A stretch of 64,000 nt of DNA, taken from contig NZ_PGTC01000011.1 in NCBI RefSeq assembly GCF_002786295.1, positions 62,001 to 126,000 on the forward strand. The letters are read 5' to 3'. A model generated the notes under the pieces. The model did no database searches. It was not told the DNA's origin and saw only the letters and a program-made list of their open reading frames with translations. Shown one piece after another: positions 26,719 through 34,544 of the stretch (its first letter is position 1; every line of letters starts with the position of its first letter). The position numbers were made by a program, and so were the translations under genes. This DNA comes from Pseudooceanicola marinus (GTDB lineage Bacteria > Pseudomonadota > Alphaproteobacteria > Rhodobacterales > Rhodobacteraceae).

Positions 26719-27465
26719 TCACTTCGCGGGCGGCAGATCCTCTTCGCCCTTGGCATTCGCGCCACCCTTGACGGGCTTCTGCGGCAGGTCCGACACGGTG
26801 ACCTCGGGCAGCGGCGCGGGGCCGGCGGGGCGTTCCAGCACGTGATCCTCGTCCGGGCGCAGCAGGGTTTCGGCGGGGATGCGGTAGGTCACGCGCCCCA
26901 GCACCTTGTTCGCGCCGAAGGAGATATGGCGCAGCTCCCCGTCCACGATCTCCAACCGGCGCACGGGATACTCGGCCGCGCCCCCCTGTCCGTCGCCGAG
27001 GCGCAGCACGGCCTTGTCGGGGCCGCCGTCCGCGTCGACCAGGGCGAAATAGGCCGGGTCGGCGTCCTCCGCCATGTCGCTGAGCACGGCAAAGACCGCG
27101 TCGCTGTCGGTCCGGCGGCGTTCGTGCAGCGTGCAGACCCCTTCGAAGGCGGTGATGCCGATCACCCCCGCCGCGACCGAGACCGGGGCGGAGAAGGCCG
27201 CGGCCACGACGCCGGTCACGCCCTTCAGGCGATCCTTGTCGCGTTCGGGGTTCAGCAGGTTGGCCCCCGACACCACGTCGGACAGGTCGAACCCGACGCC
27301 GCCCTTGATCGCATCGCCCAGGGCGCTGTCGGCCACATCGTCGACCACCTTCTCGGGGCGGAAATCGCACAGGTCGGCACGCGCCGGCAGGGCCGTGGCC
27401 AGCAGGGCCAGCGCGGTGCAGGTCGTGATCAGGGAGAGGGAGAGGCGCATGGGCGGGACTCGCAT
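26719..27465 (-). CDS. Exported protein of unknown function
   Basis: A 248-residue protein with a signal peptide (SLSLITTCTALALLATALPARA). The mature N-terminus has a Cys and a DVADSALGDAIKGGVGF segment; a hydrophobic glycine/alanine patch (GVVAAAFSAPVSVAAGVIGITAF) may touch the membrane, and a Pro/Lys-rich tail ends it. The start at 27465 is backed by GAGGGG 8 bases upstream; an ATG at 27450 has no such box. The function was not recognised. Confidence 0.7.
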   Translation of the reverse strand: MRVPPMRLSLSLITTCTALALLATALPARADLCDFRPEKVVDDVADSALGDAIKGGVGFDLSDVVSGANLLNPERDKDRLKGVTGVVAAAFSAPVSVAAGVIGITAFEGVCTLHERRRTDSDAVFAVLSDMAEDADPAYFALVDADGGPDKAVLRLGDGQGGAAEYPVRRLEIVDGELRHISFGANKVLGRVTYRIPAETLLRPDEDHVLERPAGPAPLPEVTVSDLPQKPVKGGANAKGEEDLPPAK

Positions 27466-27538
27466 GAGGGCAGCCCCTCATATGGCGCGGAACGCCTGTC
27501 TTTCAAAGCCCCGCGCACGCAGGGGGGAGGCGCATGGC

Positions 27539-27568
27539 AAAAAGGCGCGGATCAGCGGGATCCGCGCC
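27539..27568 (-). terminator. Terminator of the D-amino-acid transaminase gene
   Basis: GGCGCGGATC pairs with GATCCGCGCC, and the minus strand continues into TTTTT. It lies 46 bp after the dat stop. Confidence 0.9.
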
Positions 27569-27613
27569 TTCGGGTCTTTGGACAGGCGGCCGGGGCCGCC
27601 GGACACCGTCAGG

Positions 27614-28477
27614 TCAGACGGCCGCCTTCTTCATCTCGTCGAGGTAGATCTCGCGCAGGCGCAACGACACGCTGCCCGGGGTGCCGTCCCCCAGGGTCAC
27701 GCCGTCGATCTCGACCACGGGCATGACGAAGGCGGAGGCGGAGGTGGTGAAGGCCTCATCGGCCTGGGTCGCTTCCTCGGGGGTGAAGTTGCGTTCCTCG
27801 ACCTCGTATTGCGCCTCGGCGGCGAAACGCAGCACGGCAGCGCGGGTGATGCCGTGCAGGATGTCGTTGGACAGCTCGCGAGTGATGATCTTGTTGCCCT
27901 TCACGATGTAGGCGTTGTTGGAGGAGCCTTCGGTGATGAAGCCGTCCTCGACCAGCCAGGCGTCGTCGCAGCCGGCCTTCTTCGCCATCATCTTGGCCAT
28001 AGACGGGTAGAGCAGCTGCACCGTCTTGATGTCGCGGCGGTGCCAGCGGATGTCCGGCACGGTGATGATCTTGGTGCCCTTCAGCGCCTTGGGATCCTTG
28101 TCGAGGCCCGGCTTGTTCTGGGTGAACAGCACCAGCGTCGGTTTCACCACCTCCGGATCGGGGAAGACGAAATCGCGATCCCCGGCAGAGCCGCGCGACA
28201 CCTGCAGGTAGACCAGGCCATCGGTGATCTCGTTGCGGGCCACCAGTTCGCGGTGGATCTGCAGCAGCTCGTCCATGGTGCAGGGCTCGGCCATGTCCAA
28301 CTCGGACAGCGAGCGCGCCAGGCGCTTGGCGTGGCCGTCGAAGTCGATGAGCTTGCCGCCCAGGACCGAGGTCACCTCGTAGACGCCGTCGCCCATCAGG
28401 AAGGCGCGGTCGAAGATGGAAACCGTGGCTTCTTCCTCGGGGAGGTATTCACCATTCACGTAGACGATGCGGCTCAT
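27614..28477 (-). CDS. dat: D-amino-acid transaminase
   Basis: A 287-residue fold-type IV PLP enzyme. The N-terminus MSRIVYVNGEYLPEEEATVSIFDRAFLMGDGVYE matches D-amino-acid transaminases, and PLP binds Lys151 in RDIKTVQLLYPS. The C-terminal phosphate loop TEGSSNNAYIV and TTSASAFVMPV are present. It moves the amino group of D-alanine and other D-amino acids to 2-oxoglutarate, giving D-glutamate. It lies 267 bp after dgcA on the same strand. A branched-chain aminotransferase is the main alternative but fits less well. Confidence 0.85.
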   Translation of the reverse strand: MSRIVYVNGEYLPEEEATVSIFDRAFLMGDGVYEVTSVLGGKLIDFDGHAKRLARSLSELDMAEPCTMDELLQIHRELVARNEITDGLVYLQVSRGSAGDRDFVFPDPEVVKPTLVLFTQNKPGLDKDPKALKGTKIITVPDIRWHRRDIKTVQLLYPSMAKMMAKKAGCDDAWLVEDGFITEGSSNNAYIVKGNKIITRELSNDILHGITRAAVLRFAAEAQYEVEERNFTPEEATQADEAFTTSASAFVMPVVEIDGVTLGDGTPGSVSLRLREIYLDEMKKAAV

Positions 28478-28744
28478 GGGCCATTCTCCTGTCTGTCGTG
28501 GGGGACACGCCTGTGCGGCCCCGCAGATACGTCAGGCGCTTCCTAGACCCGCAACGGGGCGGAAGGCCAGAATTTTGCGTCCCCGGGACGCGGGGCGGTT
28601 GGCTGGCAGGTCGCCGGAAGGGAAATCAGCGACCTGCCGGTGATGCCGGGCAGATTGGCGGAATGCGCCCGGCATGTTTCGTAGATCGGTCCGCAAACGC
28701 GGGGGACCGGGGCCTTTGCCGCGCCTTGCGGCGCGGACCGGGCG

Positions 28745-29710
28745 TCACCCCCAAAGCGCCGCACTGGGCGGGTGCACGCCGGCCTCGTCGTATTGCAGGG
28801 CCGCGGCGCGGTCCTCGGCCAGCAGCAGCGGACCGTCGAGGTCGGTGACCATCGCGCCCTGCGCCACCAGGACCGCCGGCGCCATGGCCAGCGAGCTGCC
28901 GACCATGCAGCCCACCATCACCTCGTAGCCCTCGGCCAGCGCGGCCTCGCGCAGCAACAGGGCCTCGGTCAGGCCGCCGGTCTTGTCCAGCTTGATGTTC
29001 ACCACGTCGTACTTGCCCTTCAGCTTGGGCAACGAGGCGCGGTCGTGACAGCTTTCATCGGCGCAGACGGGCACGGGGCGGTCCATGCCGATCAGCGCAT
29101 CATCCAGCCCTGCCGGCAGCGGCTGTTCCACCAGCGCCACGCCGAGGCGCACCAGGTGCGGTGCCAGGTCGGCGTAAACCTCGGCCGACCAGCCCTCGTT
29201 GGCGTCGACGATGATCTTGGCGTCCGGCGCGCCACGGCGCACGGCTTCCAGCCGGGGCATGTCGTCCGGCGTGCCCAGCTTGATCTTCAGCAGCGGGCGA
29301 TGCGCGTTCTTGGCGGCCTGGGCCTCCATCGCCGACGGTTCGTCCAGCGACAGGGTATAGGCGGTGATCTCCGGCCCCGGCGCGGGCAGGCCCGCCAGTT
29401 CCCAGACCCGCTTGCCGGCCTTCTTGGCCTCCAGATCCCACAGGGCACAGTCCAGCGCGTTGCGCGCCGCGCCCGCCTCCAGCAGGTCCTGCAGGCCCTT
29501 GCGGGTGATGTCGGGCGGCAGCGCCGCCAGCTGCGCCTCGACCGAGGCAAGTGTCTCGTCGTAGCGGGCGTAGGGCACGCATTCGCCCTGCCCGGTGTAG
29601 GCGCCGTCGGAGACGGTCACGGTCAGCACCTCCGCCTCGGTGCGGGCGCCGCGGCTGATGCGGAACACCTGGGCCAGCGGGAAGGTCTCTCGGGTCACGT
29701 CGATTTTCAC
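28745..29710 (-). CDS. dgcA: N-acetyl-D-glutamate racemase, enolase superfamily
   Basis: A 321-residue enzyme of the muconate-lactonising/dipeptide epimerase group. Catalytic Lys residues lie in PLLKIKLG (Lys144) and NIKLDKTGG (Lys243). Metal ligands are Asp169 (VDANEGW), Glu195 (VEQPLP) and Asp218 (CADES). Next to a DUF1611 gene it is best called DgcA, which epimerises N-acetyl-D-glutamate to N-acetyl-L-glutamate. Start: GTG at 29710 has AAAGGGA upstream; the ATG at 29725 adds five residues without a clear ribosome site. An L-Ala-D/L-Glu epimerase is the alternative. Confidence 0.8.
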   Translation of the reverse strand: MKIDVTRETFPLAQVFRISRGARTEAEVLTVTVSDGAYTGQGECVPYARYDETLASVEAQLAALPPDITRKGLQDLLEAGAARNALDCALWDLEAKKAGKRVWELAGLPAPGPEITAYTLSLDEPSAMEAQAAKNAHRPLLKIKLGTPDDMPRLEAVRRGAPDAKIIVDANEGWSAEVYADLAPHLVRLGVALVEQPLPAGLDDALIGMDRPVPVCADESCHDRASLPKLKGKYDVVNIKLDKTGGLTEALLLREAALAEGYEVMVGCMVGSSLAMAPAVLVAQGAMVTDLDGPLLLAEDRAAALQYDEAGVHPPSAALWG

Positions 29711-29734
29711 GTCGGTCCCTTTCATCGTCGGAAA

Positions 29735-29762
29735 AGAACGCCCGCCGGGGATCCCCGGCGGG
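29735..29762 (-). terminator. Hairpin between dgcN and dgcA
   Basis: A perfect 22-base palindrome (CCCGCCGGGGA then TCCCCGGCGGG, 29741-29762). On the minus strand it is followed by CGTTCTTTT. It would lower dgcA transcription relative to dgcN. Confidence 0.6.
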
Positions 29763-29773
29763 CCTTGATCGGT

Positions 29774-30772
29774 TCAGGCGATCAGCGCGTCGACCAGGTT
29801 TTCCGCGCCGTAGCGGTAGGGGTCGGTGGCGGGCAGGCCCAGCTCTTCCTCGACCTTGGCCAGGTAGGCGCGGGCGTCTTCCTCGCTCATGTGCTGGGTG
29901 TTCACCGAAACGCCGATGACCTTCACGTCCGGGTTCACCCAGGAGGCCAGTTTCATCGCCACGTCGCGCAGGTCCGACAGCTCGGGCAGCTTGTAGTCGG
30001 GCAGGCCGCGCATGTGGTCGCGGGTGGGTTCGTGGCACAGCACCAGCGCGTCGGGCTGGCCGCCATGGATCAGCGCCATGGTCACGCCGGAGTAGGAGGC
30101 GTGGAACAGGCTGCCCTGGCCCTCGATCATGTCCCAGTGGTCATCATCGTTGTCAGGCGTCAGGTATTCGATCGAGCCGGCCATGAAGTCGGCGATGACG
30201 GCGTCCAGCGGCACACCGTCGCCGGTGATCAGGATGCCGGTCTGGCCGGTGGCGCGGAAGCTGGATTTCAAACCGCGGTTCTTCATCTCGCGGTCCATGC
30301 ACAGCGCGGTGTACATCTTGCCGACGGAACAGTCGGTGCCCACGGCCAGGCAACGCTTGCCCTTGCGCTTCACGCCCGAGGCGATCGGGTACTGGACGGA
30401 AGGGATACGCACGTCATGCAGTGTACGCCCCGTCGCTTCGGCCACGGCCTTCAGGTCGGGTTCGTTGCGCAGCAGGTTGTGCAGGCCCGACGCGATGTCG
30501 AAACCTTCTTCCAGCGCCTCGATCAGGACCTTCTTCCAGGCCTGGGAAATCACGCCGCCGCGGTTGGCCACACCGATCACCAGGGTCTTGGCGCCGGCGG
30601 CCTTGGCTTCGGCCAGGGTCATGTCGGTGAGCTTCATGTCCGCCTTGCAGCCGTCCATGCGGTACTGGCCCACGCAGTTCTCCGGGCGCCAGTCCTTGAT
30701 GCCTTGCGCCACTTTCGCGGCCAAGGCGTCGGGGGCGTCACCGAGGAAGAGAAGATACGGGGTCTCGATCAT
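29774..30772 (-). CDS. dgcN: D-glutamate N-acetyltransferase (DUF1611 family)
   Basis: A 332-residue DUF1611 protein. It has a Rossmann-like N-terminal domain (TLVIGVANRGG) and a P-loop-like GTDCSVGKMYTAL motif in the middle, followed by ATGQTGILITGDGVPLDAV and IEGQGSLFHASYSGV. In marine proteobacteria the DUF1611 gene paired with an enolase-superfamily racemase was named dgcN and acetylates D-glutamate. It leads the minus-strand dgcN-dgcA-dat order. GGAG lies before the ATG. It is divergent from mcl1. Confidence 0.82.
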   Translation of the reverse strand: MIETPYLLFLGDAPDALAAKVAQGIKDWRPENCVGQYRMDGCKADMKLTDMTLAEAKAAGAKTLVIGVANRGGVISQAWKKVLIEALEEGFDIASGLHNLLRNEPDLKAVAEATGRTLHDVRIPSVQYPIASGVKRKGKRCLAVGTDCSVGKMYTALCMDREMKNRGLKSSFRATGQTGILITGDGVPLDAVIADFMAGSIEYLTPDNDDDHWDMIEGQGSLFHASYSGVTMALIHGGQPDALVLCHEPTRDHMRGLPDYKLPELSDLRDVAMKLASWVNPDVKVIGVSVNTQHMSEEDARAYLAKVEEELGLPATDPYRYGAENLVDALIA

Positions 30773-30956
30773 GTCATGGTCTCCTGAAGAGGGTTTCCTT
30801 CACCATGGGGCCAATCCATATCAAGGTGTTTGCGAATTACGCGCGCGGGACGGGAAAAGCGCGCGCACCTCCCGGTTTCCGAACGCAAATTCGAAGATTC
30901 TTGCGTGACCCCGCGAAATCATGCTGCACTGCAAAATCCGGGTTGTAAACACAAAG

Positions 30957-31001
30957 GTAATTTCCTAACCATCAAGAAGCCTCGAACGTAATTTCCTTAC
31001 C
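30957..31001 (+). promoter_or_regulatory. Two palindrome-like repeats upstream of mcl1
   Basis: GTAATTTCCTAACC (30957-30970) and GTAATTTCCTTACC (30988-31001) differ at one base and start 31 bp apart, three helix turns. Each fits GGTAA-N5-TTACC. The second abuts the mcl1 ribosome site, so a bound protein would block expression. Confidence 0.6.
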
Positions 31002-31013
31002 CGGAGACCGATC

Positions 31014-31976
31014 ATGTCCTTTCGCGTCCAGCCTCAGCCCCCGGCCCGCCCGAACCGTTGCCAGCTGTTCGGCCCCGGCTCGAACACCAAGCTCTTTGCC
31101 AAGATGGCCGCCTCGGCTGCCGACGTGATCAACCTGGATCTCGAAGACGCGGTGGCCCCCGACGACAAGGAACAGGCGCGCCGCAACGTGACCCAGGCGA
31201 TCGGGGATGTCGACTGGGGCAAGAAGACCCTGTCGGTGCGAATCAATGGCCTCGACACGCCATATTGGTATCGCGACGTGGTGGACCTGCTGGAAAACTG
31301 CGGCGACCGGCTGGACCAGATCATGATCCCCAAGGTCGGCTGCGCCGGTGACATCTATGCCGTCGACGCACTGGTCAGCGCCATCGAGACGGCGAAGGGC
31401 CGCACCAAACGCATCGGTTTCGAGGTCATCATCGAAAGCGCCGCGGGCCTCGCCCATGTCGAGGAAATCGCTGCCGCCTCACCCCGAATGCAGGCGATGA
31501 GCCTGGGCGCCGCCGACTTCGCCGCCTCCATGGGGATGCAGACCACCGGCATCGGCGGGACCCAGGAAGACTATTACATGCTGCGCGAAGGCCAGAAATA
31601 TTGGTCAGATCCATGGCATTGGGCGCAGACGGCCATCGTCGCGGCCTGCCGCACCCATGGCCTGCTGCCGGTCGACGGACCCTTCGGCGACTTCTCCGAT
31701 GACGACGGCTATCGCGCCCAGGCGCTGCGGTCCGCGACCCTCGGGATGGTGGGCAAATGGGCCATCCACCCCAAGCAGATCGCCCTGGCCAACGAGGTCT
31801 TCACCCCGTCGGAGGCGAAGGTGGGCGAGGCCCGCGAAATCCTCGCCGCAATGGAGGAGGCCAAGCGGACCGGCGCCGGCGCAACGGTTTACAAGGGAAG
31901 ACTAGTTGACATCGCATCTATTAAACAGGCAGAAGTGATCGTGAAACAAGCCGAGCTGATCGCCGCCGGGGACTGA
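31014..31976 (+). CDS. mcl1: L-malyl-CoA/beta-methylmalyl-CoA lyase
   Basis: A 320-residue CoA ester lyase of the CitE family. It cleaves malyl-CoA to acetyl-CoA and glyoxylate, and methylmalyl-CoA to propionyl-CoA and glyoxylate, in the ethylmalonyl-CoA pathway. The sequence recalls Rhodobacter sphaeroides Mcl1 almost throughout (RPNRCQLFGPGS; DVINLDLEDAVAPDDK; FEVIIESAAGLAHVEEIA; GKWAIHPKQIALANEVFTPSE). The Mg ligands are the Glu of VIIES and a nearby Asp. It has its own promoter region shared with dgcN. Confidence 0.96.
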   Translation: MSFRVQPQPPARPNRCQLFGPGSNTKLFAKMAASAADVINLDLEDAVAPDDKEQARRNVTQAIGDVDWGKKTLSVRINGLDTPYWYRDVVDLLENCGDRLDQIMIPKVGCAGDIYAVDALVSAIETAKGRTKRIGFEVIIESAAGLAHVEEIAAASPRMQAMSLGAADFAASMGMQTTGIGGTQEDYYMLREGQKYWSDPWHWAQTAIVAACRTHGLLPVDGPFGDFSDDDGYRAQALRSATLGMVGKWAIHPKQIALANEVFTPSEAKVGEAREILAAMEEAKRTGAGATVYKGRLVDIASIKQAEVIVKQAELIAAGD

Positions 31977-31995
31977 CCTGCGGCTCGCCCGGCGA

Positions 31996-32028
31996 AGCGC
32001 CCGCGTGAGGAGGACTCGCGGGCGCTTT
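31996..32028 (+). terminator. Terminator of mcl1
   Basis: AGCGCCCGCG (31996-32005) pairs with CGCGGGCGCT (32017-32026), then TT. It is 20 bp after the stop. Confidence 0.65.
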
Positions 32029-32254
32029 CATGTTTGAAGGGGTAGTTTGCGGGTTTGGCCTGCGACAGCCCGCCGCACCCCTTCTTTTCTTGCACTCTCA
32101 ACGGTCTTGGCGCCGCGCGTAGGCCCGATTGCGACCGGCGGAACCGCGCCGCCGAACCTCACCGGGACCCCCGGGCGGCGCCCCTGCCCTTGGCTTTCCG
32201 CGAATCCGCTATAAGTTCCGCCGCAACGACGTCGAAAGCCGAAAGAGAGACGAG

Positions 32255-32842
32255 ATGCGCGCCTTCCGCACCGCCCGCCTTCTGAAAGACCACCTGCCGG
32301 CCGCCCCCGTTCTGGCCGTGCCCGCCCTGGCCCTGGCCGCCGCGGCCGCCGCCCTGCTGGCCTCCCCCGCGCCCGTGGCCGCCCAGCCGGTGATCGAGAC
32401 CGACACCGCGAAGATCTTTGAACAGCACTGGATGCAGAGCAAGGAGGCCGACAAGAACGGCCTGCTGATGTATCTGGACGAAGAGCGCGCGCTGACCGGC
32501 GACTACCTGTCGATCCGCTGCGAGGAGGGAGTACGATCGGTCCGGCTGGGGTTCGGCACGCCGCTGCCGCAGGTGGCCGAGGGCGAGGCCGAGGCCGATT
32601 TCGCCATCGACGGCCAGGCCACGACCTATCGTCTGGGCTATACCGGCAAAACGCCGGACCCGGCGATTTCCAAGGGCGACATCCACGGCTACCGGATGCT
32701 GTTCGACTCCGCCGCGGCGCGCGACAGCTTCCTGGCCTCGCTGCAGCGCGGTTCGGAACTGCGGGTCGAGGGGCAGGCCCTGCCGATCTCGCTGGCGGGC
32801 TCTGGCCAGGCGATCCGCGAACAGGCCGGCTACTGCCGCTAA
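32255..32842 (+). CDS. Exported or membrane-anchored protein of unknown function
   Basis: A 195-residue protein with a long Ala-rich hydrophobic N-terminus (PALALAAAAAALLASPAPVAAQ) acting as a signal or anchor. The mature domain has a repeated strand pattern (YLSIRCEEGVRSVRLGFGTPL; TTYRLGYTGKTPDPA; GYRMLFDSAAARDSFLASLQRG), resembling small periplasmic invasion-associated or DUF-type folds, but no family is certain. GAGAGACGAG precedes the ATG; the long upstream frame is ignored. Confidence 0.7.
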   Translation: MRAFRTARLLKDHLPAAPVLAVPALALAAAAAALLASPAPVAAQPVIETDTAKIFEQHWMQSKEADKNGLLMYLDEERALTGDYLSIRCEEGVRSVRLGFGTPLPQVAEGEAEADFAIDGQATTYRLGYTGKTPDPAISKGDIHGYRMLFDSAAARDSFLASLQRGSELRVEGQALPISLAGSGQAIREQAGYCR

Positions 32843-32865
32843 GGCGCGCCTTTCAGCGCCCCCAC

Positions 32866-33318
32866 TCAGGCCCTGTCATCCTTGGGAGAGCCCATGACCA
32901 CATAGGTGGTCAGGGCCGAGACATGGGGCAGCGTGCCCAGCACCTCGGTGTGGAACCGCTTGTAGGCGGCCAGGCTTTCCGCCTCGATCCGCAGCAGGAA
33001 CTCGCGTGAGCCGGTGATGTTGTGACATTCGCGGCATTCGGGCGCCTGACGCATGGCGGCCTCGAAGGCCTCCTGCGCGGCCTTCGTGTGTTCCGACAGC
33101 CCCACCGTGGCATAGGCGACGAACCCCGCCCCTACGGCCTCCGGGTCGATCACCGCGCGGTAGCCGCGGATCACGCCGGAGCGTTCCAGCTCCTGCACCC
33201 GGCGCAGGCAGGCCGAGGGCGACAGGCCCACGCGATCGGCCAGGTCGAGATTCGACATGCGGCCGTCCCGGGACAGCTCTCGCAATATCTTTCGGTTTAT
33301 CTCATCCATCTTCGCCAT
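32866..33318 (-). CDS. Lrp/AsnC family transcriptional regulator, partner of LysE
   Basis: A 150-residue Lrp-type regulator. Winged helix: INRKILRELSRDGRMSNLDLADRVGLSPSACLRRVQELERSGVI; RAM ligand domain follows (ECHNITGSREFLLRIEAESL). It is divergent from a LysE exporter with 83 bp between starts, the usual arrangement for an amino-acid-sensing exporter switch. Starts at 33318 or 33309 are possible; neither has a clear ribosome site. A GATTGCAATC palindrome ends one base before the 33318 start. Confidence 0.93.
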   Translation of the reverse strand: MAKMDEINRKILRELSRDGRMSNLDLADRVGLSPSACLRRVQELERSGVIRGYRAVIDPEAVGAGFVAYATVGLSEHTKAAQEAFEAAMRQAPECRECHNITGSREFLLRIEAESLAAYKRFHTEVLGTLPHVSALTTYVVMGSPKDDRA

Positions 33319-33319
33319 T

Positions 33320-33391
33320 GATTGCAATCATGACGATACGGCGCGCCATTTTGCAACCCCACGGCGCCAGATCCAGCATAAGATTGCAATC
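33320..33391. promoter_or_regulatory. Paired operators between lrp and lysE
   Basis: Two identical 10-base palindromes, GATTGCAATC, lie at 33320-33329 and 33382-33391, 62 bp apart (six turns). A third core TTGCAA sits between them at 33351-33356. This fits cooperative binding by the adjacent Lrp. Confidence 0.75.
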
Positions 33392-33401
33392 CTGACAGCC
33401 G

Positions 33402-34028
33402 ATGAGCAATGCCATGCCCCCTTTCCTGCCCGCCGTGCCGCTTGAGGTGCTGACCGCCCTCTTCCTCTTCTGTTTCGTCTCCTCGGTGACGCCGGGGCCG
33501 AACAACCTGATGGTCATGGCCTCGGGTGCGAACTTCGGCTACCGGCGGACGGTGCCGCACATGCTGGGCATCGGGGTCGGGTTCTCGGTCATGGTCGCCC
33601 TGGTCGGCCTGGGGCTGATGCAGGTCTTCGACCTTTACCCTGTCGTGCGCCAGGGGCTGATGGTGGCCTGCGCGGCCTACCTCCTCTACCTCGCCTGGAA
33701 GATCGCCCATGCCGCCCCGCCCGAGGGCGGTGATGCCACGGGGCGGCCGATGACCTTCCTTCAGGCGGCGGCCTTCCAGTGGGTGAACCCCAAGGCCTGG
33801 GTCATGGGGATGAGCGCGGTCACCCTCTACGCGCCCGACCGCAACCTAGGCGCAGTGCTGCTGATCGCGACGATGTTCGGGCTGGTCTGCATTCCCGCCA
33901 ACTCCGTCTGGATCCTGCTGGGGCAGGAGGTGCGGCGGCTGCTGCATCGTCCCGGGCTTCTCCGGGCCTTCAACTGGACCATGGCGGCGCTGCTGGTGGC
34001 CTCGCTGATCCCAGTGGTCTACCACTAA
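33402..34028 (+). CDS. LysE family translocator
   Basis: A 208-residue membrane exporter of the LysE/RhtB group. Hallmarks are FCFVSSVTPGPNNLMVMASGANFGYRRTVPHMLGI near the N-terminus, and FQWVNPKAWVMGMSAVTLY in the second half. Five or six membrane segments. The substrate is probably an amino acid sensed by the divergent Lrp protein. A second ATG at 33414 is possible as the start. Confidence 0.93.
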   Translation: MSNAMPPFLPAVPLEVLTALFLFCFVSSVTPGPNNLMVMASGANFGYRRTVPHMLGIGVGFSVMVALVGLGLMQVFDLYPVVRQGLMVACAAYLLYLAWKIAHAAPPEGGDATGRPMTFLQAAAFQWVNPKAWVMGMSAVTLYAPDRNLGAVLLIATMFGLVCIPANSVWILLGQEVRRLLHRPGLLRAFNWTMAALLVASLIPVVYH

Positions 34029-34033
34029 GGGCA

Positions 34034-34166
34034 TGATGCCCCGTCACGCCCTGCCGCTGAACACCGCCGAGCTTCACGTGGCCACCTTCGATGCCCTGCG
34101 CGACGAGATCGCGCCGGAGCTGGCGCTGCGCCACGTCGTGCGCCCGCCCGCCACATCGACCGCCTG
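34034..34166 (+). pseudogene. 5' remnant, perhaps of an Asp/Glu racemase-family gene
   Basis: A 43-codon frame begins MMPRHALPLNTAELHVATFD and continues to RHVVRP. This looks like the start of a racemase-family protein (strand, helix, then a conserved VRP). After about 34148 the sequence belongs to the reverse-strand GyrI relic and the frame soon ends. The family call is weak. Confidence 0.4.
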
Positions 34167-34471
34167 AAGCCCCTCGGGCAAGGGCATGTCGGCGGGCAGT
34201 TCAATGCCTGCGAAGCTCTACAGTGCAGCCTCGGGCTTCAAGGTGACGTCGTCGTAATAGAGCGCCCCCATCACGCCAACCCGGGCCATCAGGCCCCGCG
34301 CTGCAGGATGGAGGTGAGGCGCGCATAGGCCCCCGATATGTCGAAATAGCTGCCGCGATGCGGCAGGCCGGCCAGGTGGCAGTCGGGGACCTGCCGGATC
34401 TCGACGGGGTAGAGGGTGGTTTCGGGGGCCACCCGTCTCTCCCTTCCGGCTTTACCCTGCCTGAGACGCAT
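34155..34471 (-). pseudogene. Decayed GyrI-like (small-molecule-binding) domain gene
   Basis: On the minus strand, VEIRQVPDCHLAGLPHRGSY and FDISGAYARLTSILQRGA match the first half of a GyrI-like domain. After a frameshift near 34292 the next frame reads GALYYDDVTLKPEAAL, an in-frame TAG at 34218-34220, then SFAGIELPADMPLPEGLQAV. The C-terminal half is missing. One frameshift, one stop and a truncation make it non-functional. Confidence 0.75.
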
Positions 34472-34489
34472 CCGGCAAATCTTGCCTTA

Positions 34490-34520
34490 TTGCACTTCGC
34501 CGCCCGGACCTTCATATAAC
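34490..34520 (+). promoter_or_regulatory. Possible accA promoter
   Basis: TTGCAC at 34490 and TATAAC at 34515 resemble -35 and -10 boxes, but the spacer is 19 bp, longer than ideal. They lie 25-55 bp before the accA start. Confidence 0.35.
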
Positions 34521-34544
34521 GGACGACCGAAACGGGAGCGCCAG

